Source of the DNA: Burkholderia sp. Bp9142
GTDB lineage: Bacteria; Pseudomonadota; Gammaproteobacteria; Burkholderiales; Burkholderiaceae
NCBI RefSeq assembly: GCF_003853415.1
Contig: NZ_QTPP01000001.1
Coordinates: 248,001 to 312,000, forward strand
Length of the DNA: 64,000 nucleotides
Reading direction: 5' to 3'
A program made the translations under genes and the position numbers. Shown here in pieces: positions 35,950 to 45,609 of this stretch; positions within the stretch are counted from its first letter, which is position 1, and each line of letters starts with the position of its first letter. A model generated the notes under the pieces. The model ran no database searches. It was given only the letters and a program-made list of their open reading frames with translations, and was not told where the DNA came from.

Positions 35950-37191
35950 ATGACCATTACCGTGCTTCACGGCGGCAACGTGCTCGACCTCGAACGGGGC
36001 GTGCTGCTCGAACATCATCACGTCGTCATCGACGGCGAACGCATCGTCGAAGTCACCGATCGCCCCGCGGATTTTCCGAATGCCCACGTGATCGATGTGC
36101 GCGGGAAGACCGTGATGCCGGGGTTCATCGATTGCCACGTGCACGTGCTCGCTGCAAATGCGAACCTGGGCGCCAACGCGACGCAACCGAACATTCTCGC
36201 GGCAATCCGGTCGTTGCCGATTCTCGATGCGATGCTGGCGCGCGGGTTTACCAGCGTGCGGGACGCGGGTGGCGCGGACTGGAGCCTGATGCAGGCGGTC
36301 GAGACCGGGCTGGTTGCAGGGCCGCGGATCTTTCCGTCCGGCAAGGCGTTGTCGCAAACCGGCGGGCACGGCGATTTCCGGCCGCGCGGGGATGTCCTGG
36401 AGCCTTGCTCGTGCTGCTTTCGCACGGGGGCGATCGCCCGGGTCGTCGACGGCGTCGACGGCGTGCGGCTCGCCGTGCGCGAAGAGATTCAGAAAGGCGC
36501 GACGCAGATCAAGATCATGGCGTCGGGCGGCGTTGCCTCGCCGACCGATCCAATCGCGAACACGCAGTATTCGGAAGACGAGATCCGGGCGATCGTCGAT
36601 GAAGCCGACGCCGCGAACACTTACGTGATGGCCCATGCTTATACGGGGCGCGCGATTGCACGCGCGGTGCGGTGCGGCGTTCGGACGATCGAGCACGGCA
36701 ATCTCGTCGACGACGACGCGGCGAAGCTCATGCACGAGCGCGGTGCATTCGTCGTGCCCACACTCGTCACGTATGACGCGCTGGCGAAACACGGCGCGCA
36801 GTTCGGGATGCCGGCGGATTCGGTGGCCAAGGTGGCCTCCGTGCGGCAGAAAGGACGCGAGTCGCTCGAAATTTACGCGAACGCCGGCGTGAAGATGGGC
36901 TTCGGATCCGACCTCCTCGGCGAAATGCACGCGTTCCAATGCGGCGAGTTCCGGATCCGGGCCGACGTGCTGGGCAATCTCGAGGCGCTCAGATCGGCGA
37001 CGACGGTGGCGGCCGAGATCGTCAACATGCCGGGGCAACTGGGTGTGATTGCCGCGGGCGCGATCGCGGACGTCGTCGTGCTCGACGGGAATCCTCTCGA
37101 CGATATCGGCATCGTCGCGGGGGAAGGCGAAAGCGTCGAATACGTGATGCAGCGAGGAAAAATCGTGAAGCCCCGGCCGGGCCGGTGTTGA
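35950..37191 (+). CDS. Metal-dependent amidohydrolase (imidodipeptidase-like)
   Basis: Encodes 413 aa from the ATG at 35950, with AAGGA upstream. The amidohydrolase barrel shows metal ligands HVHV after TVMPGFIDC, a KIMASGGV block (probable bridging Lys), HAYTGRAI, EHGNLVDD and the final catalytic Asp in MGFGSDLLGEMHAFQ. The best-known relatives are Xaa-Pro/Xaa-Arg dipeptidases (Sgx9260-type); the substrate is not certain. It is cytoplasmic and acts after import by the MHS symporter. Confidence 0.87.
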   Translation: MTITVLHGGNVLDLERGVLLEHHHVVIDGERIVEVTDRPADFPNAHVIDVRGKTVMPGFIDCHVHVLAANANLGANATQPNILAAIRSLPILDAMLARGFTSVRDAGGADWSLMQAVETGLVAGPRIFPSGKALSQTGGHGDFRPRGDVLEPCSCCFRTGAIARVVDGVDGVRLAVREEIQKGATQIKIMASGGVASPTDPIANTQYSEDEIRAIVDEADAANTYVMAHAYTGRAIARAVRCGVRTIEHGNLVDDDAAKLMHERGAFVVPTLVTYDALAKHGAQFGMPADSVAKVASVRQKGRESLEIYANAGVKMGFGSDLLGEMHAFQCGEFRIRADVLGNLEALRSATTVAAEIVNMPGQLGVIAAGAIADVVVLDGNPLDDIGIVAGEGESVEYVMQRGKIVKPRPGRC

Positions 37192-37278
37192 CCGCTTGCG
37201 CGGGCCGGCCGGCAACCCGCGGCCGACGGCCCCGAAACGCGCCGGGGCCGCCGGCGCGGTCGACCGGCTCCCATCCCG

Positions 37279-39096
37279 TCACTCCACCGTCACCGATTTC
37301 GCCAGGTTCCTCGGCTTGTCGATATCCGCGCCGCGCAGGCATGCCGCGTGATACGCGAGCAACTGCAGCGGCACGACGTGCAGGATCGGCGACAACAGCC
37401 CGTAGTAATCCGGCATCCGCAGCACCGACACGCCTTCGCTGTTGTCGATCCGCGTATCGGCATCGGCGAATACGTAAAGCTGCCCGCCTCGCGCCCGCAC
37501 TTCCTGCATGTTCGACTTGAGCTTCTCGAGCAGCGCGTCGTTCGGCGCGATCGTCGCGACCGGCATCGCGTGCGTGACGAGCGCGAGCGGCCCGTGCTTC
37601 AGTTCGCCGGCCGGATACGCTTCAGCGTGGATGTACGAAATCTCCTTGAGCTTCAGCGCGCCTTCCAGCGCGATCGGGTAATGCAGCCCGCGCCCGAGAA
37701 ACAGCGCATTCTCGTGCCGCGAGAACTCCCCAGCCCAGCGCTCGATCTGCGGCTCCAGCGTGAGCACGTCCTCGAGCGCGCTCGGCAGCCGCCGCAACTG
37801 CGTCGTATAACGCGCGAGCTGCGCGTCGTCGACGTAGCCGCGCAGCCGGCCAAGCGTCACCGCGAGAATGAACAGCGCGACGAGCTGCGTCGTGAATGCC
37901 TTGGTCGACGCGACGCCGATTTCCGGGCCGGCCCGCGTCAGGAACCGCAGGCCGGTCTGACGCATCATCGCGCTGGTCGGCACGTTGCAGATCGCGAGCG
38001 TGTCGATATGACCGAGCGCCTGCGCGTACTTGAGCGCGGCGAGCGTGTCGGCGGTCTCGCCGGATTGCGACACGCTGATCACCAGCGTATTCGGCAGCGC
38101 GAGCGCGTCGCTGTAGCGGTATTCGCTCGCGATCTCGACCTGCGCGGGCAGGCGCGCGATCGTCTCGAGCCAGCGGCGCGCGGTCAGGCCGGAATAGTGA
38201 CTCGTGCCGCATGCGAGGATCAGCACGTTGTCGATCTGCTCGAACGCCCGCGTGGCGTCCGGGCCGAACGTCGCCGGATCGAACAGCCCCGCGTCGGGAA
38301 TGGTCGCGGCCACGGCCTGCGGTTGCTCGAAGATCTCCTTCTGCATGAAATGCCGGTACGGCCCGAGCTCGACCACGCCTTGCGTCGACGCAACGGTCTG
38401 GATCGGACGATCGACCGGTGTGCCGCCGCGCTCGAGAATCCGCACGCCGCCCGGCGTCAGCTCGACGATGTCGCCCTCCTCGAGAAAGATGAAGCGATCG
38501 GTGATGCCGGCCAGTGCGAGTGCGTCGGACGCGAGAAAGCATTCGTCGTCCTTCAGGCCGACGACGAGCGGCGACCCGGCGCGCGCACCGATCAGCCGCT
38601 GCGGCTCGTGCTTGCTGAACACCGCGATCGCGTACGCGCCGTGCAGCTGCGACGTCGCATCGCGCACGGCGGCGAGCAGGTCGCCGCGATACTTGCTGTG
38701 GATCAGGTGGGCGACGACCTCGGTGTCGGTCTGGCCGTCGAACTCGTATTGCTCGTCAGACAGTTGCCTGCGCAACGTTTCGTGATTCTCGATGATGCCG
38801 TTGTGCACGAGCGCGATTTCGTCGCGCGAGAAGATCGGATGCGCGTTGCAGGTTGCGGGCGCGCCATGCGTCGCCCAGCGGGTATGCGCGATGCCGGTGC
38901 TGCCGGACAGCCCGGCGCTGCGCACGTGCGCGTCGAGATCGGCGACGCGCGACACACTGCGCTCGCGGCGCGCCTGGCCGTCGACGACGGTCGCCACGCC
39001 GCATGAATCGTAGCCGCGATATTCGAGGCGGCGCAAGCCTTCAATCAGAATCGGAACGATGTTCCGTTGCGCGACCGCGCCGACGATGCCACACAT
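37279..39096 (-). CDS. glmS: Glutamine--fructose-6-phosphate aminotransferase (isomerizing)
   Basis: Encodes 605 aa from the ATG at 39096 with GGAGA upstream. The N-terminal Ntn glutaminase begins MCGIVGAV (Cys2 nucleophile after Met removal). Two SIS isomerase domains follow ([34 protein letters not shown]), and the C-terminus is KSVTVE. It makes glucosamine-6-phosphate, the entry to UDP-GlcNAc. It is the last gene of the polysaccharide operon, 47 bp after a secreted-protein gene. It may be a dedicated second glmS, since the housekeeping copy in this genus usually neighbours glmU, which is not here. Confidence 0.96.
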   Translation of the reverse strand: MCGIVGAVAQRNIVPILIEGLRRLEYRGYDSCGVATVVDGQARRERSVSRVADLDAHVRSAGLSGSTGIAHTRWATHGAPATCNAHPIFSRDEIALVHNGIIENHETLRRQLSDEQYEFDGQTDTEVVAHLIHSKYRGDLLAAVRDATSQLHGAYAIAVFSKHEPQRLIGARAGSPLVVGLKDDECFLASDALALAGITDRFIFLEEGDIVELTPGGVRILERGGTPVDRPIQTVASTQGVVELGPYRHFMQKEIFEQPQAVAATIPDAGLFDPATFGPDATRAFEQIDNVLILACGTSHYSGLTARRWLETIARLPAQVEIASEYRYSDALALPNTLVISVSQSGETADTLAALKYAQALGHIDTLAICNVPTSAMMRQTGLRFLTRAGPEIGVASTKAFTTQLVALFILAVTLGRLRGYVDDAQLARYTTQLRRLPSALEDVLTLEPQIERWAGEFSRHENALFLGRGLHYPIALEGALKLKEISYIHAEAYPAGELKHGPLALVTHAMPVATIAPNDALLEKLKSNMQEVRARGGQLYVFADADTRIDNSEGVSVLRMPDYYGLLSPILHVVPLQLLAYHAACLRGADIDKPRNLAKSVTVE

Positions 39097-39143
39097 GACA
39101 CGTCTCCTTCCCTTTGTTCAGTCACGAACCGTGCGCCATTGTG

Positions 39144-40232
39144 TCAGCGCGATCCGGTCACCGTCGCCGACGCCGTCGTGAAGCCGCATTGAGCGGGTGC
39201 GAGCGGATCGGCCATCCGGCTTTCGAATGCCAGGTAAAGCGCCTCCTCCAGTACGTTCCAGTGCGTGCCGTGACGGTATGGGCCCGAGCGGGCATACCAG
39301 CAGGCGACGGTGCTCCAGTCGTTCATCTTGAACGCGACCAGTGCGATCAGCCCCCACGGAAAATCGGAGCCGGCGAGCTGCATCCAGGTCTTGCCGTACT
39401 TCTGCATCCACTGCGCGTAGATCGTCTCGTTCGACTGGTCGGGCACCCGAATGCCGGACAGGATCGGGAAGATCTGCGCGACTTTCGCCGGATAGAAGGT
39501 CGCGTCGCTGATCCGCTGCGTGCTGGCGCGAAAACCCGATTGCGTGCCGCGCCAGAACACCTTGAGGATCGCCGCCGAGAGCCGGTCGGCACGCTGGCTC
39601 AACGGGCCCGCGCGCGCATACTCGGCGCGGCGCACGTAATACGCGGCGAGCGCCTGGAACGCGCTGTGTACCTCGACGTTGTCCATCAGCAGCGCGACTT
39701 GCAATGACGACGAGATCTGGTAGACGCCAGTCGCCTTGTCGAGCAGCGTGTCGAGGTGCGCGGCCGCGCGGTTCAGGCTGAGTTCCCACGCGGCCGGCAT
39801 CCCGTCGGGCGGCGCGAAGCGCGCGAGCAGCTCGATCCACGTCGCCATCATTGCGTCGTCCGCGTCGGCTTCCGCGCACGGGCTGGTCTGGCCGCCCTTC
39901 ACGCAGTAACGATCGAAACCGCCGTCGGGACGCTGGCGCGGCAACACCCATGCGATCCACGCAAGTGCCGCCTGGCGGGCATTCATTTGGGTATCGGCAG
40001 CGGCAAGCAGGGCCTTCGCCGCGAAATAAGGATCGATGCCGGCGCCGTTCAGGCGCACGGTGATCGCTCCGTCGGGACGCTGGTACAAGCCGTTGAGCTG
40101 GAGTTCGGCGGCGCTCGCATGCAGCACGGAGCAGCACGCGGCGACGCAGCAGGCAACGCGCCACGCGTGGCACCGCCTGACGGTGGCCGCCACGCATGCG
40201 CGTGCAGCCGGGAAAAGCGCGGGCCGGTTCAT
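39144..40232 (-). CDS. Secreted protein of the polysaccharide operon, possible (alpha/alpha) hydrolase or lyase
   Basis: Encodes 362 aa from the ATG at 40232 (MNRPALFPAARAC), with AGGAG 9 nt upstream. A long N-terminal signal region ends near VLHASA. The mature protein is Trp-rich and helical, with blocks WIAWVLPRQRPDGGFDRYC, DDAMMATWIELLARF and SSSLQVALLMDNVEVHSAF, and late WGLIALVAFKMNDW. The repeated Trp/Asp helices suggest a six-hairpin (alpha/alpha)6 fold as in GH8 and related enzymes, which accompany many exopolysaccharide synthases. No family motif is certain. It lies between the deacetylase-like gene and glmS. Confidence 0.7.
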   Translation of the reverse strand: MNRPALFPAARACVAATVRRCHAWRVACCVAACCSVLHASAAELQLNGLYQRPDGAITVRLNGAGIDPYFAAKALLAAADTQMNARQAALAWIAWVLPRQRPDGGFDRYCVKGGQTSPCAEADADDAMMATWIELLARFAPPDGMPAAWELSLNRAAAHLDTLLDKATGVYQISSSLQVALLMDNVEVHSAFQALAAYYVRRAEYARAGPLSQRADRLSAAILKVFWRGTQSGFRASTQRISDATFYPAKVAQIFPILSGIRVPDQSNETIYAQWMQKYGKTWMQLAGSDFPWGLIALVAFKMNDWSTVACWYARSGPYRHGTHWNVLEEALYLAFESRMADPLAPAQCGFTTASATVTGSR

Positions 40233-40323
40233 GATCGGGGGCTCCTGCGCGGTAGTCCTGCGCAATCGTCGCCGGACGCGGCGTTGGCCGCGTCGCGCCC
40301 GGCGAACGTGTCGACGGTATGGC

Positions 40324-42474
40324 TCAGTGCACCTTGGCGCTGGTGAACTTGAGGCTGGTTCCGCTGTTCGCTGTCACGAGCCAGTAGGTCGAGTCGGTGA
40401 TGTTCACACTGCCGCTGCCTTGCGTGATGATCGGCAATGCATACGCTGCCTTCGGCAGCAGCCAGGTCATGTTCGCCAGGCTGGCCGGGTGACTGGCGGA
40501 GAATGCCCAGCCACTGCCCGTATCGGTGGCCGACCACGTGACGTTCAGGCGCGACCGGTCGAACGCCGTGATGTCGGTCATCGTGTACCACCTGAACTGA
40601 CCGAGCAATTTCAGCGTATTCGCTTGCGAGAAGATCGCGGACAGCGTCGACGTATAGGACGACGCGCCGAACGGGTGCGCATAGATCAGCCGGCTCGTGC
40701 GGTTCGCGACGACCCAGTTCATCAGCGCGGCGTACCAGTTGTTGACGTCGGTCGTCGGCACCGCATACTGCTGGAACTCCTCGAACGTCGCGTACTTGCC
40801 GAACGGCATCACGGGGTAAGCCCACAGGCCGGGGTTCAGCATCGCGCCGTTGCGGTATGCGCGGGTCGGCGCCGAACCGGTATGACCGGTGAAGTAGTAC
40901 CCGTTAAAGCCGTTGCTTTCGAGCCAGTTCACCGACCAGGTCGGCGTGTTGCCTTCCGGTGCCGCGTATTCGACATCGGGCAGGCCCGTCGCGGCCTGGA
41001 CGGCCTGGTGGTTCATCACCAGATACTGCGTGAACGTGCTCGCGTTCGTTTCGCTCGCATTCGCGCCCCAGTAGTCGTGGATCCAGCCGCCGTGGCTGCC
41101 GACGCGATGTCCCTTGGTGACGAAGTACTTGAGCAAATTCTGCGCCGTCGGGTTGTTGGCGAGATTGATGCCGTCGCCGTCGCCGAAAGTAGCCTCGTCC
41201 GGGCCAGCGGTCATCACGAGCGAGAACGGCCCGTTGTTCCATACGCCGAGACTCTTCAGGTAAAGCGCCGGCTGGATCTGGTCGCCCGCGCAGAAGTGCC
41301 AGTTGAACACGAGCCCGGCCTGCGCCTTCGGCAGCGGCGACAGCGACGCCAGGTGCAGCATCTGGGTGCCGAAGTAATGCAGGTAGCCGTGGATCAGCAT
41401 GCCGTCGGTCTGGCCGTCGAGGTAGGCCAGCGGCAGGTTGACGAACAGCACGCCGCCGTTGCCGTACGTGTTGTAGCCGGACACCAGCCCGAAATTCGGC
41501 GAGGTCAGGATCGTCGTGCCGGCATAGGTGCCCTGCGTGACGAAGCTCGGGTAGGTCAGGAAACCGTATACATAGCCGGAGATCCCCTCGAGCGTATCGG
41601 TGGTGGTCGCCAGCGTGGAAGCGAGCGTATTGGCCGTGGTGCCGGTCGCGGTGCTCAGGAGCGAACCGGCGCTGTACGTGGTCGTCTTCTTCAGCTTGCC
41701 GGTCACGGTGCCGGTCAGCTTCGGGAGCGTCTGGCTCAGCACGCCGCTGCCCGTGGGCGCCGTCGCGTACTGGAACCATGCCTGGTGATTGTAATTGGCG
41801 AGGCCGCCCGGGTTCGACGGGCTGGCGGACAGGAAGAGCGCGGAGCCGGACGTCGATGCCGACGTCGTCGACGTGCCGGCGCTGCTCGTCGACGCGAGCG
41901 AGCTCGCGGTCGTCGTGGTCGTGGTCGACGAAGTGGAGGTCCATGCCATCGACTTGCCCGGAGGCACCTGCAGCGTGCGCAGCCAGCTGCTCATGCCGGT
42001 CACGTTGCCGAGACCGATCATGTTGCCGCCGTATTGGTCATACAGCACGTAATCGACACCCGCCATGTTGCTGAAGCGCGATTTCGGGCTCACGTAGAAG
42101 CCGGCCGAATTCAGCACGCCGAAATCGTAGACGAGCATCACCTTGCCGCCGTTCAGCGCGTAGTTCTGGATCGCCGTCACGAGCGTATCGTCGGCCGTCG
42201 TATGAACCTGGTCCGGCAGGATCAGGCCCGGGTACTGCGACAGCGACGAACCGGCGGCCATGAACTCGCTGTCGGTCATCACCTTGATCTGCAGCCCTTC
42301 CTCCTGCGCGGTATCGAGCCACGCGGAGACACGCGAATCGGGCAGCGTCAGCGTGTCGGGCACCAACAGGAGGAGCTGGTTGGTGGCCGCCTGAACCCCG
42401 CCCGGACTGAATGCGATCGCGAGTGCGAACAACGCGAACAGAATCCGCAAGAACTTGCCTGACTTTGCCAACAT
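40324..42474 (-). CDS. Secreted NodB-like polysaccharide deacetylase protein
   Basis: Encodes 716 aa from the ATG at 42474, with GAGGAG 6 nt upstream and a signal peptide ending GGVQA. The N-terminal domain (about 30-180) looks like an alpha/beta GATase1-like fold (QLLLLVPDTLTLPDS, LILPDQVH, KVMLVYDFG). A Ser/Thr-rich linker lies near 190-235. The C-terminal half has NodB-like motifs: VGSHGGWIHDYWG (metal His pair) and EYAAPEGNTPTWSV, then RLIYAHPFGAS. It probably deacetylates or otherwise trims the nascent polymer in the periplasm. The overall layout recalls PelA, but no close match is claimed. Confidence 0.72.
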   Translation of the reverse strand: MLAKSGKFLRILFALFALAIAFSPGGVQAATNQLLLLVPDTLTLPDSRVSAWLDTAQEEGLQIKVMTDSEFMAAGSSLSQYPGLILPDQVHTTADDTLVTAIQNYALNGGKVMLVYDFGVLNSAGFYVSPKSRFSNMAGVDYVLYDQYGGNMIGLGNVTGMSSWLRTLQVPPGKSMAWTSTSSTTTTTTASSLASTSSAGTSTTSASTSGSALFLSASPSNPGGLANYNHQAWFQYATAPTGSGVLSQTLPKLTGTVTGKLKKTTTYSAGSLLSTATGTTANTLASTLATTTDTLEGISGYVYGFLTYPSFVTQGTYAGTTILTSPNFGLVSGYNTYGNGGVLFVNLPLAYLDGQTDGMLIHGYLHYFGTQMLHLASLSPLPKAQAGLVFNWHFCAGDQIQPALYLKSLGVWNNGPFSLVMTAGPDEATFGDGDGINLANNPTAQNLLKYFVTKGHRVGSHGGWIHDYWGANASETNASTFTQYLVMNHQAVQAATGLPDVEYAAPEGNTPTWSVNWLESNGFNGYYFTGHTGSAPTRAYRNGAMLNPGLWAYPVMPFGKYATFEEFQQYAVPTTDVNNWYAALMNWVVANRTSRLIYAHPFGASSYTSTLSAIFSQANTLKLLGQFRWYTMTDITAFDRSRLNVTWSATDTGSGWAFSASHPASLANMTWLLPKAAYALPIITQGSGSVNITDSTYWLVTANSGTSLKFTSAKVH

Positions 42475-42797
42475 GGTGTGCTCCTCGCTTAAGGAATGGC
42501 TGGCGCGCGGCAGCAGCGATGCGCGTGCCGCCAGGTCAACCAACCTTGCCCGGTGGATGTGTGAGGCTGCCCAGTTTCGTCGAGCATCGAACGGCCGGGA
42601 CCAGCGAACCTGTCCCGGCATCCCGCGCCGTTTTGCCCGTTGAAAACGAATCGATGCGACGCATTGAGAGAAGCGAACAACGTGCCATTGGTCCCGGAGG
42701 CCCGGTCGTGCTCGCTCCATGCGCCGGGCGCCGGGCGGCTCGGCGAAAAGCGCGGCCGAATCGTTTCATCGTTGATACGGCAGGGGTTGAACGCGAC

Positions 42798-43568
42798 TCA
42801 GCGCGACTGATCAGACGGAATCGTCAGCGAGCCGGGCCAGCTCGCGCAGTACGTGTAGAGCGTGACCAGCAGACCGATCAGCAGCGGGCCGCCGAGCAGG
42901 AAATAGCAGAACGGCAAAAACAGCAGCGAGCCGTGATGGATGACGACCGCGTGCAGCAGCATCACGAACGGCAGCGCGAACACGAAATAGCCGACCACGA
43001 GCACCGATGCAAAAATCTTTTGCAGCAGCGTGAAGTCGAGCGGGTAGTAAAGCACCGCCATCACCAGCGGAATCAGCGTGATCGCCGCGCCGTGCAGCAC
43101 GAACATGTCGCGCAGATGCAGCAGCGGCACATACGGGAACGCGCCCGGCGCCAGCCAGAAATACGCGCAAATCAGCAGCTGCGTGAAGCTCGAGATACGT
43201 AACAGATATGCAACGGGCAACCAGTTCGTACGCCGCAAGAACGACGCGGCGAAGCCAACCGCGCACAGCGCCGCGGTCACGGCGAGCAGTGTCCCGCTCG
43301 GCATCCGCGCCGCGAGATCGATCGACAGCAGCGGTACGCGCGGCGCATCGGGCGGGTAGCCGATCACGATCACGTGCAGCGCCGGATCGATCTGGTACGC
43401 GCCCCACTCCATGACCGCGCGCCAGTAGCGCCAGGCGAGCGGCAGGCCGAACCACAGCAACGCATAGAGCGTCGGTGTCAGCAGCACGATCGACAGCAGC
43501 CAGCGCTGCGGATGCGGGTGGATCCGCAGCGAGCGGTCGACGCCGGGACGGACGGGATGCGTCTGCAT
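42798..43568 (-). CDS. Polytopic inner-membrane protein of the polysaccharide operon
   Basis: Encodes 256 aa from the ATG at 43568. Hydrophobic segments start near residues 24 (LLSIVLLTPTLYALLWFGL), 95 (LLAVTAALCAVGFAASFL), 118, 150, 185 and 225, giving about six or seven membrane helices. No catalytic motif is recognised. It is 14 bp downstream of the YaiO-type gene and on the same strand, so it belongs to the operon. It may aid transport or act as an acyl- or accessory subunit to the synthase (unknown). Confidence 0.75.
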   Translation of the reverse strand: MQTHPVRPGVDRSLRIHPHPQRWLLSIVLLTPTLYALLWFGLPLAWRYWRAVMEWGAYQIDPALHVIVIGYPPDAPRVPLLSIDLAARMPSGTLLAVTAALCAVGFAASFLRRTNWLPVAYLLRISSFTQLLICAYFWLAPGAFPYVPLLHLRDMFVLHGAAITLIPLVMAVLYYPLDFTLLQKIFASVLVVGYFVFALPFVMLLHAVVIHHGSLLFLPFCYFLLGGPLLIGLLVTLYTYCASWPGSLTIPSDQSR

Positions 43569-43582
43569 GGCACCCGCCCCCG

Positions 43583-44599
43583 CTACCAGCGATAGAACAC
43601 GCTCAGCTCGCCGCCGATCCGTGAGTAGTAAGGGTTATGGTAGTAATCGAACTCGACTTGCGTACCCCACTTGCGCGTGAACCAGTAGCGCCACTTCGCG
43701 ATCACTTCGTGACTGCGGAAGTCGGCGATCTGCGACCCGGAGCCGGTGACCTGGTACGCCTCGCGGCCGAACCCGCCGCGCAGCACGATCACGCTCTTCC
43801 CGACTTCGCCGTAGGTGACGGCGCCGTAGTATTGGGGCGCCTTCACCGACCCCGGCGAATCGACCGTATAGTTCGCGCCCGCCTCGAAGATCCACTTCGG
43901 CAGTGCATACCAGATCAAGCCGCCGTGATACAGCTGATCCTTGTGGCCGCTGCGGTTCCACGCGTAGCCGGCGCCGAGCGACACGATCAGCGAACGGTTG
44001 GACAGCAGCTTGCGGTTGATCGACACGTCGACGCGCGCGCTCGGCAGGATCGTGCCGGACGTGGTGCCGGAAAAGCCGATGCCGCCGAACCAGTCCGGTC
44101 CCATGTCCTGCACATACGTCAGTGAGCCGAGCTGCGTGTTCTCGCCGAAACGGTGCAGCTGCGCCAGCTCGCCGAGTATCGTGCGGCCGCCGTCCTGATA
44201 GACGCCGCGCAAATGCACGCCGTACCAGTCGCCATACCCGTGCGTCAGGTGCGCGCTGGACACGCCGAGCGACATCTCGGCATGCCGTTCGCGCGGCGCC
44301 TGCACGTGCGCGATCACCGCGTCGGGCAACGGTGGCCGGTTCGTGTCGTCAGGCGAGAATTCGGCGAGCGGCGTGCCGTCCGGCAGGCCGTCGGCGGATA
44401 CGCGCACGAACGCGGGCGCGTCGAGCGCGCGCGGCACGATGACGGGCGCGGCGACGTCGGGCGACTGTGCGGGCGCCGGCACGCCGGCATCATCAGGCTG
44501 CACCGCGAGCGCCGGGAGCGGGCCGACGGCGACGCCGCACAGCACCGCCAGTGCGGCGACGGGTGCGCGCGAGCCGCGACGGCTGGAACGATCGGACAT
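43583..44599 (-). CDS. YaiO-family outer-membrane beta-barrel protein
   Basis: Encodes 338 aa from the ATG at 44599, with AAGGAG upstream; a much longer in-frame extension is only a shadow of the next gene. It has a signal peptide ending near ALA, a Pro/Ala-rich spacer to about 105, then alternating beta-strands (MSLGVSSAHLTHGYGDWYGVHLRGVYQ, ILGELAQLHRFG, SLIVSLGAGYAWN) and the terminal aromatic SVFYRW typical of outer-membrane barrels. It resembles E. coli YaiO, itself encoded with a glycosyltransferase and a deacetylase. Its probable role is the outer-membrane outlet or docking barrel for the polymer. Confidence 0.82.
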   Translation of the reverse strand: MSDRSSRRGSRAPVAALAVLCGVAVGPLPALAVQPDDAGVPAPAQSPDVAAPVIVPRALDAPAFVRVSADGLPDGTPLAEFSPDDTNRPPLPDAVIAHVQAPRERHAEMSLGVSSAHLTHGYGDWYGVHLRGVYQDGGRTILGELAQLHRFGENTQLGSLTYVQDMGPDWFGGIGFSGTTSGTILPSARVDVSINRKLLSNRSLIVSLGAGYAWNRSGHKDQLYHGGLIWYALPKWIFEAGANYTVDSPGSVKAPQYYGAVTYGEVGKSVIVLRGGFGREAYQVTGSGSQIADFRSHEVIAKWRYWFTRKWGTQVEFDYYHNPYYSRIGGELSVFYRW

Positions 44600-44610
44600 G
44601 AAGGCGCTCC

Positions 44611-45606
44611 TTAACGGGATGCGTGGAACCAGCCGCTGCGGCAGGCGACGAGGTCGCCGTACACGCAGGCGTGGCCGATGACCGAGACGTCGCGTGCGCA
44701 TGCGCTGACAGGATGGCCGGCGACGCCGATGCGCCCGCCGCTCAGGCGCAGCAGGCCGCCCGCAGACACGACGCCGTCGATGCAGCTGCCGCTGGCGAGC
44801 AGCACGTCGTCCCGCGCGAACACGGCGCCGTGCAGGAATGCGTGGCGTTCGAGCTCGACGCGATGCGCCTTGACGCTGCCGCGCAGCACGCAGCCGTCGC
44901 CGAGCACCAGCGTGCCGTCCACCACGAGGTTGCCCTGCACGACCGTGTGCGCGGGCAGACGCACGTCGCAGGGCAGCAGGTAGCGGCCGTGCACGTAGCG
45001 ATGCGGCAGCTTCGCGAAATGGCGCGTCAGCGAGACCGCGCGGCGCGGCGCACCGGCCGCATGGTCGGGCGGCACGCTCGCTGCCTTGCCGAACACGATC
45101 GGCTCGCCGTACAGGCACGCGAAGCCGCCGGCGCCGTGCAGGTGCATCGTCCCGCCGACCACGACGCCGCGCAGCACCGCGCTTTCGACGTCGATGTGCG
45201 ACGCGTGCGCGAGCATGCCGATCGTCGCGCCGGCGTGAATCTCGATGCGCTGCTCGGCGAACGCATACGCTGCCCGCGCGCCGCGGTCGAGCGTGATCGC
45301 ACGATCCGCATACAGCACGTCGTCGCAATGCTCGTCGCGCACGACGCGGATCTCGTCGTCGTGCCGCACCAGGAGCCCCAGCGCGTGCCACGGCGGCACG
45401 GCGGACGGATCGCCCGGCTCCACACCGCCGGCGTGCATGCGCAGCGCATCGCGCCAGCGGGCGGCGAGCAGCGCCTGATCGACGAACGGTCCGTCGCCGA
45501 TCGGCAGCGCCGCCACGTCGCTGCGCCGGATCAGTTCATGCAGCAACGGCAGGAACGGCAGGCTGAGCACCCCGGCCACCGGCACCATCACATTGAAGGT
45601 CGTCAT
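44611..45606 (-). CDS. Bactofilin-like / polymer-forming beta-helical protein
   Basis: Encodes 331 aa from the ATG at 45606, 3 nt after the synthase stop. An N-terminal hydrophobic segment (VMVPVAGVLSLPFLPLLHELI) is followed by repeated short beta-turn units: VVQGNLVVDGTLVLGDGCVLRGSVKAHRVELERHAFLHGAVFA and further VVVGG/GNLVV-type rungs. This is the right-handed helix pattern of bactofilins and polymer-forming proteins. It could scaffold the synthase at the membrane. No catalytic residues are evident. The assignment rests on repeat pattern only. Confidence 0.68.
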   Translation of the reverse strand: MTTFNVMVPVAGVLSLPFLPLLHELIRRSDVAALPIGDGPFVDQALLAARWRDALRMHAGGVEPGDPSAVPPWHALGLLVRHDDEIRVVRDEHCDDVLYADRAITLDRGARAAYAFAEQRIEIHAGATIGMLAHASHIDVESAVLRGVVVGGTMHLHGAGGFACLYGEPIVFGKAASVPPDHAAGAPRRAVSLTRHFAKLPHRYVHGRYLLPCDVRLPAHTVVQGNLVVDGTLVLGDGCVLRGSVKAHRVELERHAFLHGAVFARDDVLLASGSCIDGVVSAGGLLRLSGGRIGVAGHPVSACARDVSVIGHACVYGDLVACRSGWFHASR

Positions 45607-45609
45607 CGT

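Noticed and set aside
39097..39143. glmS ribozyme upstream of glmS
   Set aside because: The gap is only 47 bp and the ribozyme is known from Gram-positive bacteria; no matching core was seen.
40036..42462. 808-codon plus-strand frame opposite the deacetylase-like gene
   Set aside because: Arg/His/Gln-rich antisense frame typical of GC-rich DNA; the minus-strand frame has a signal peptide and catalytic-type motifs.
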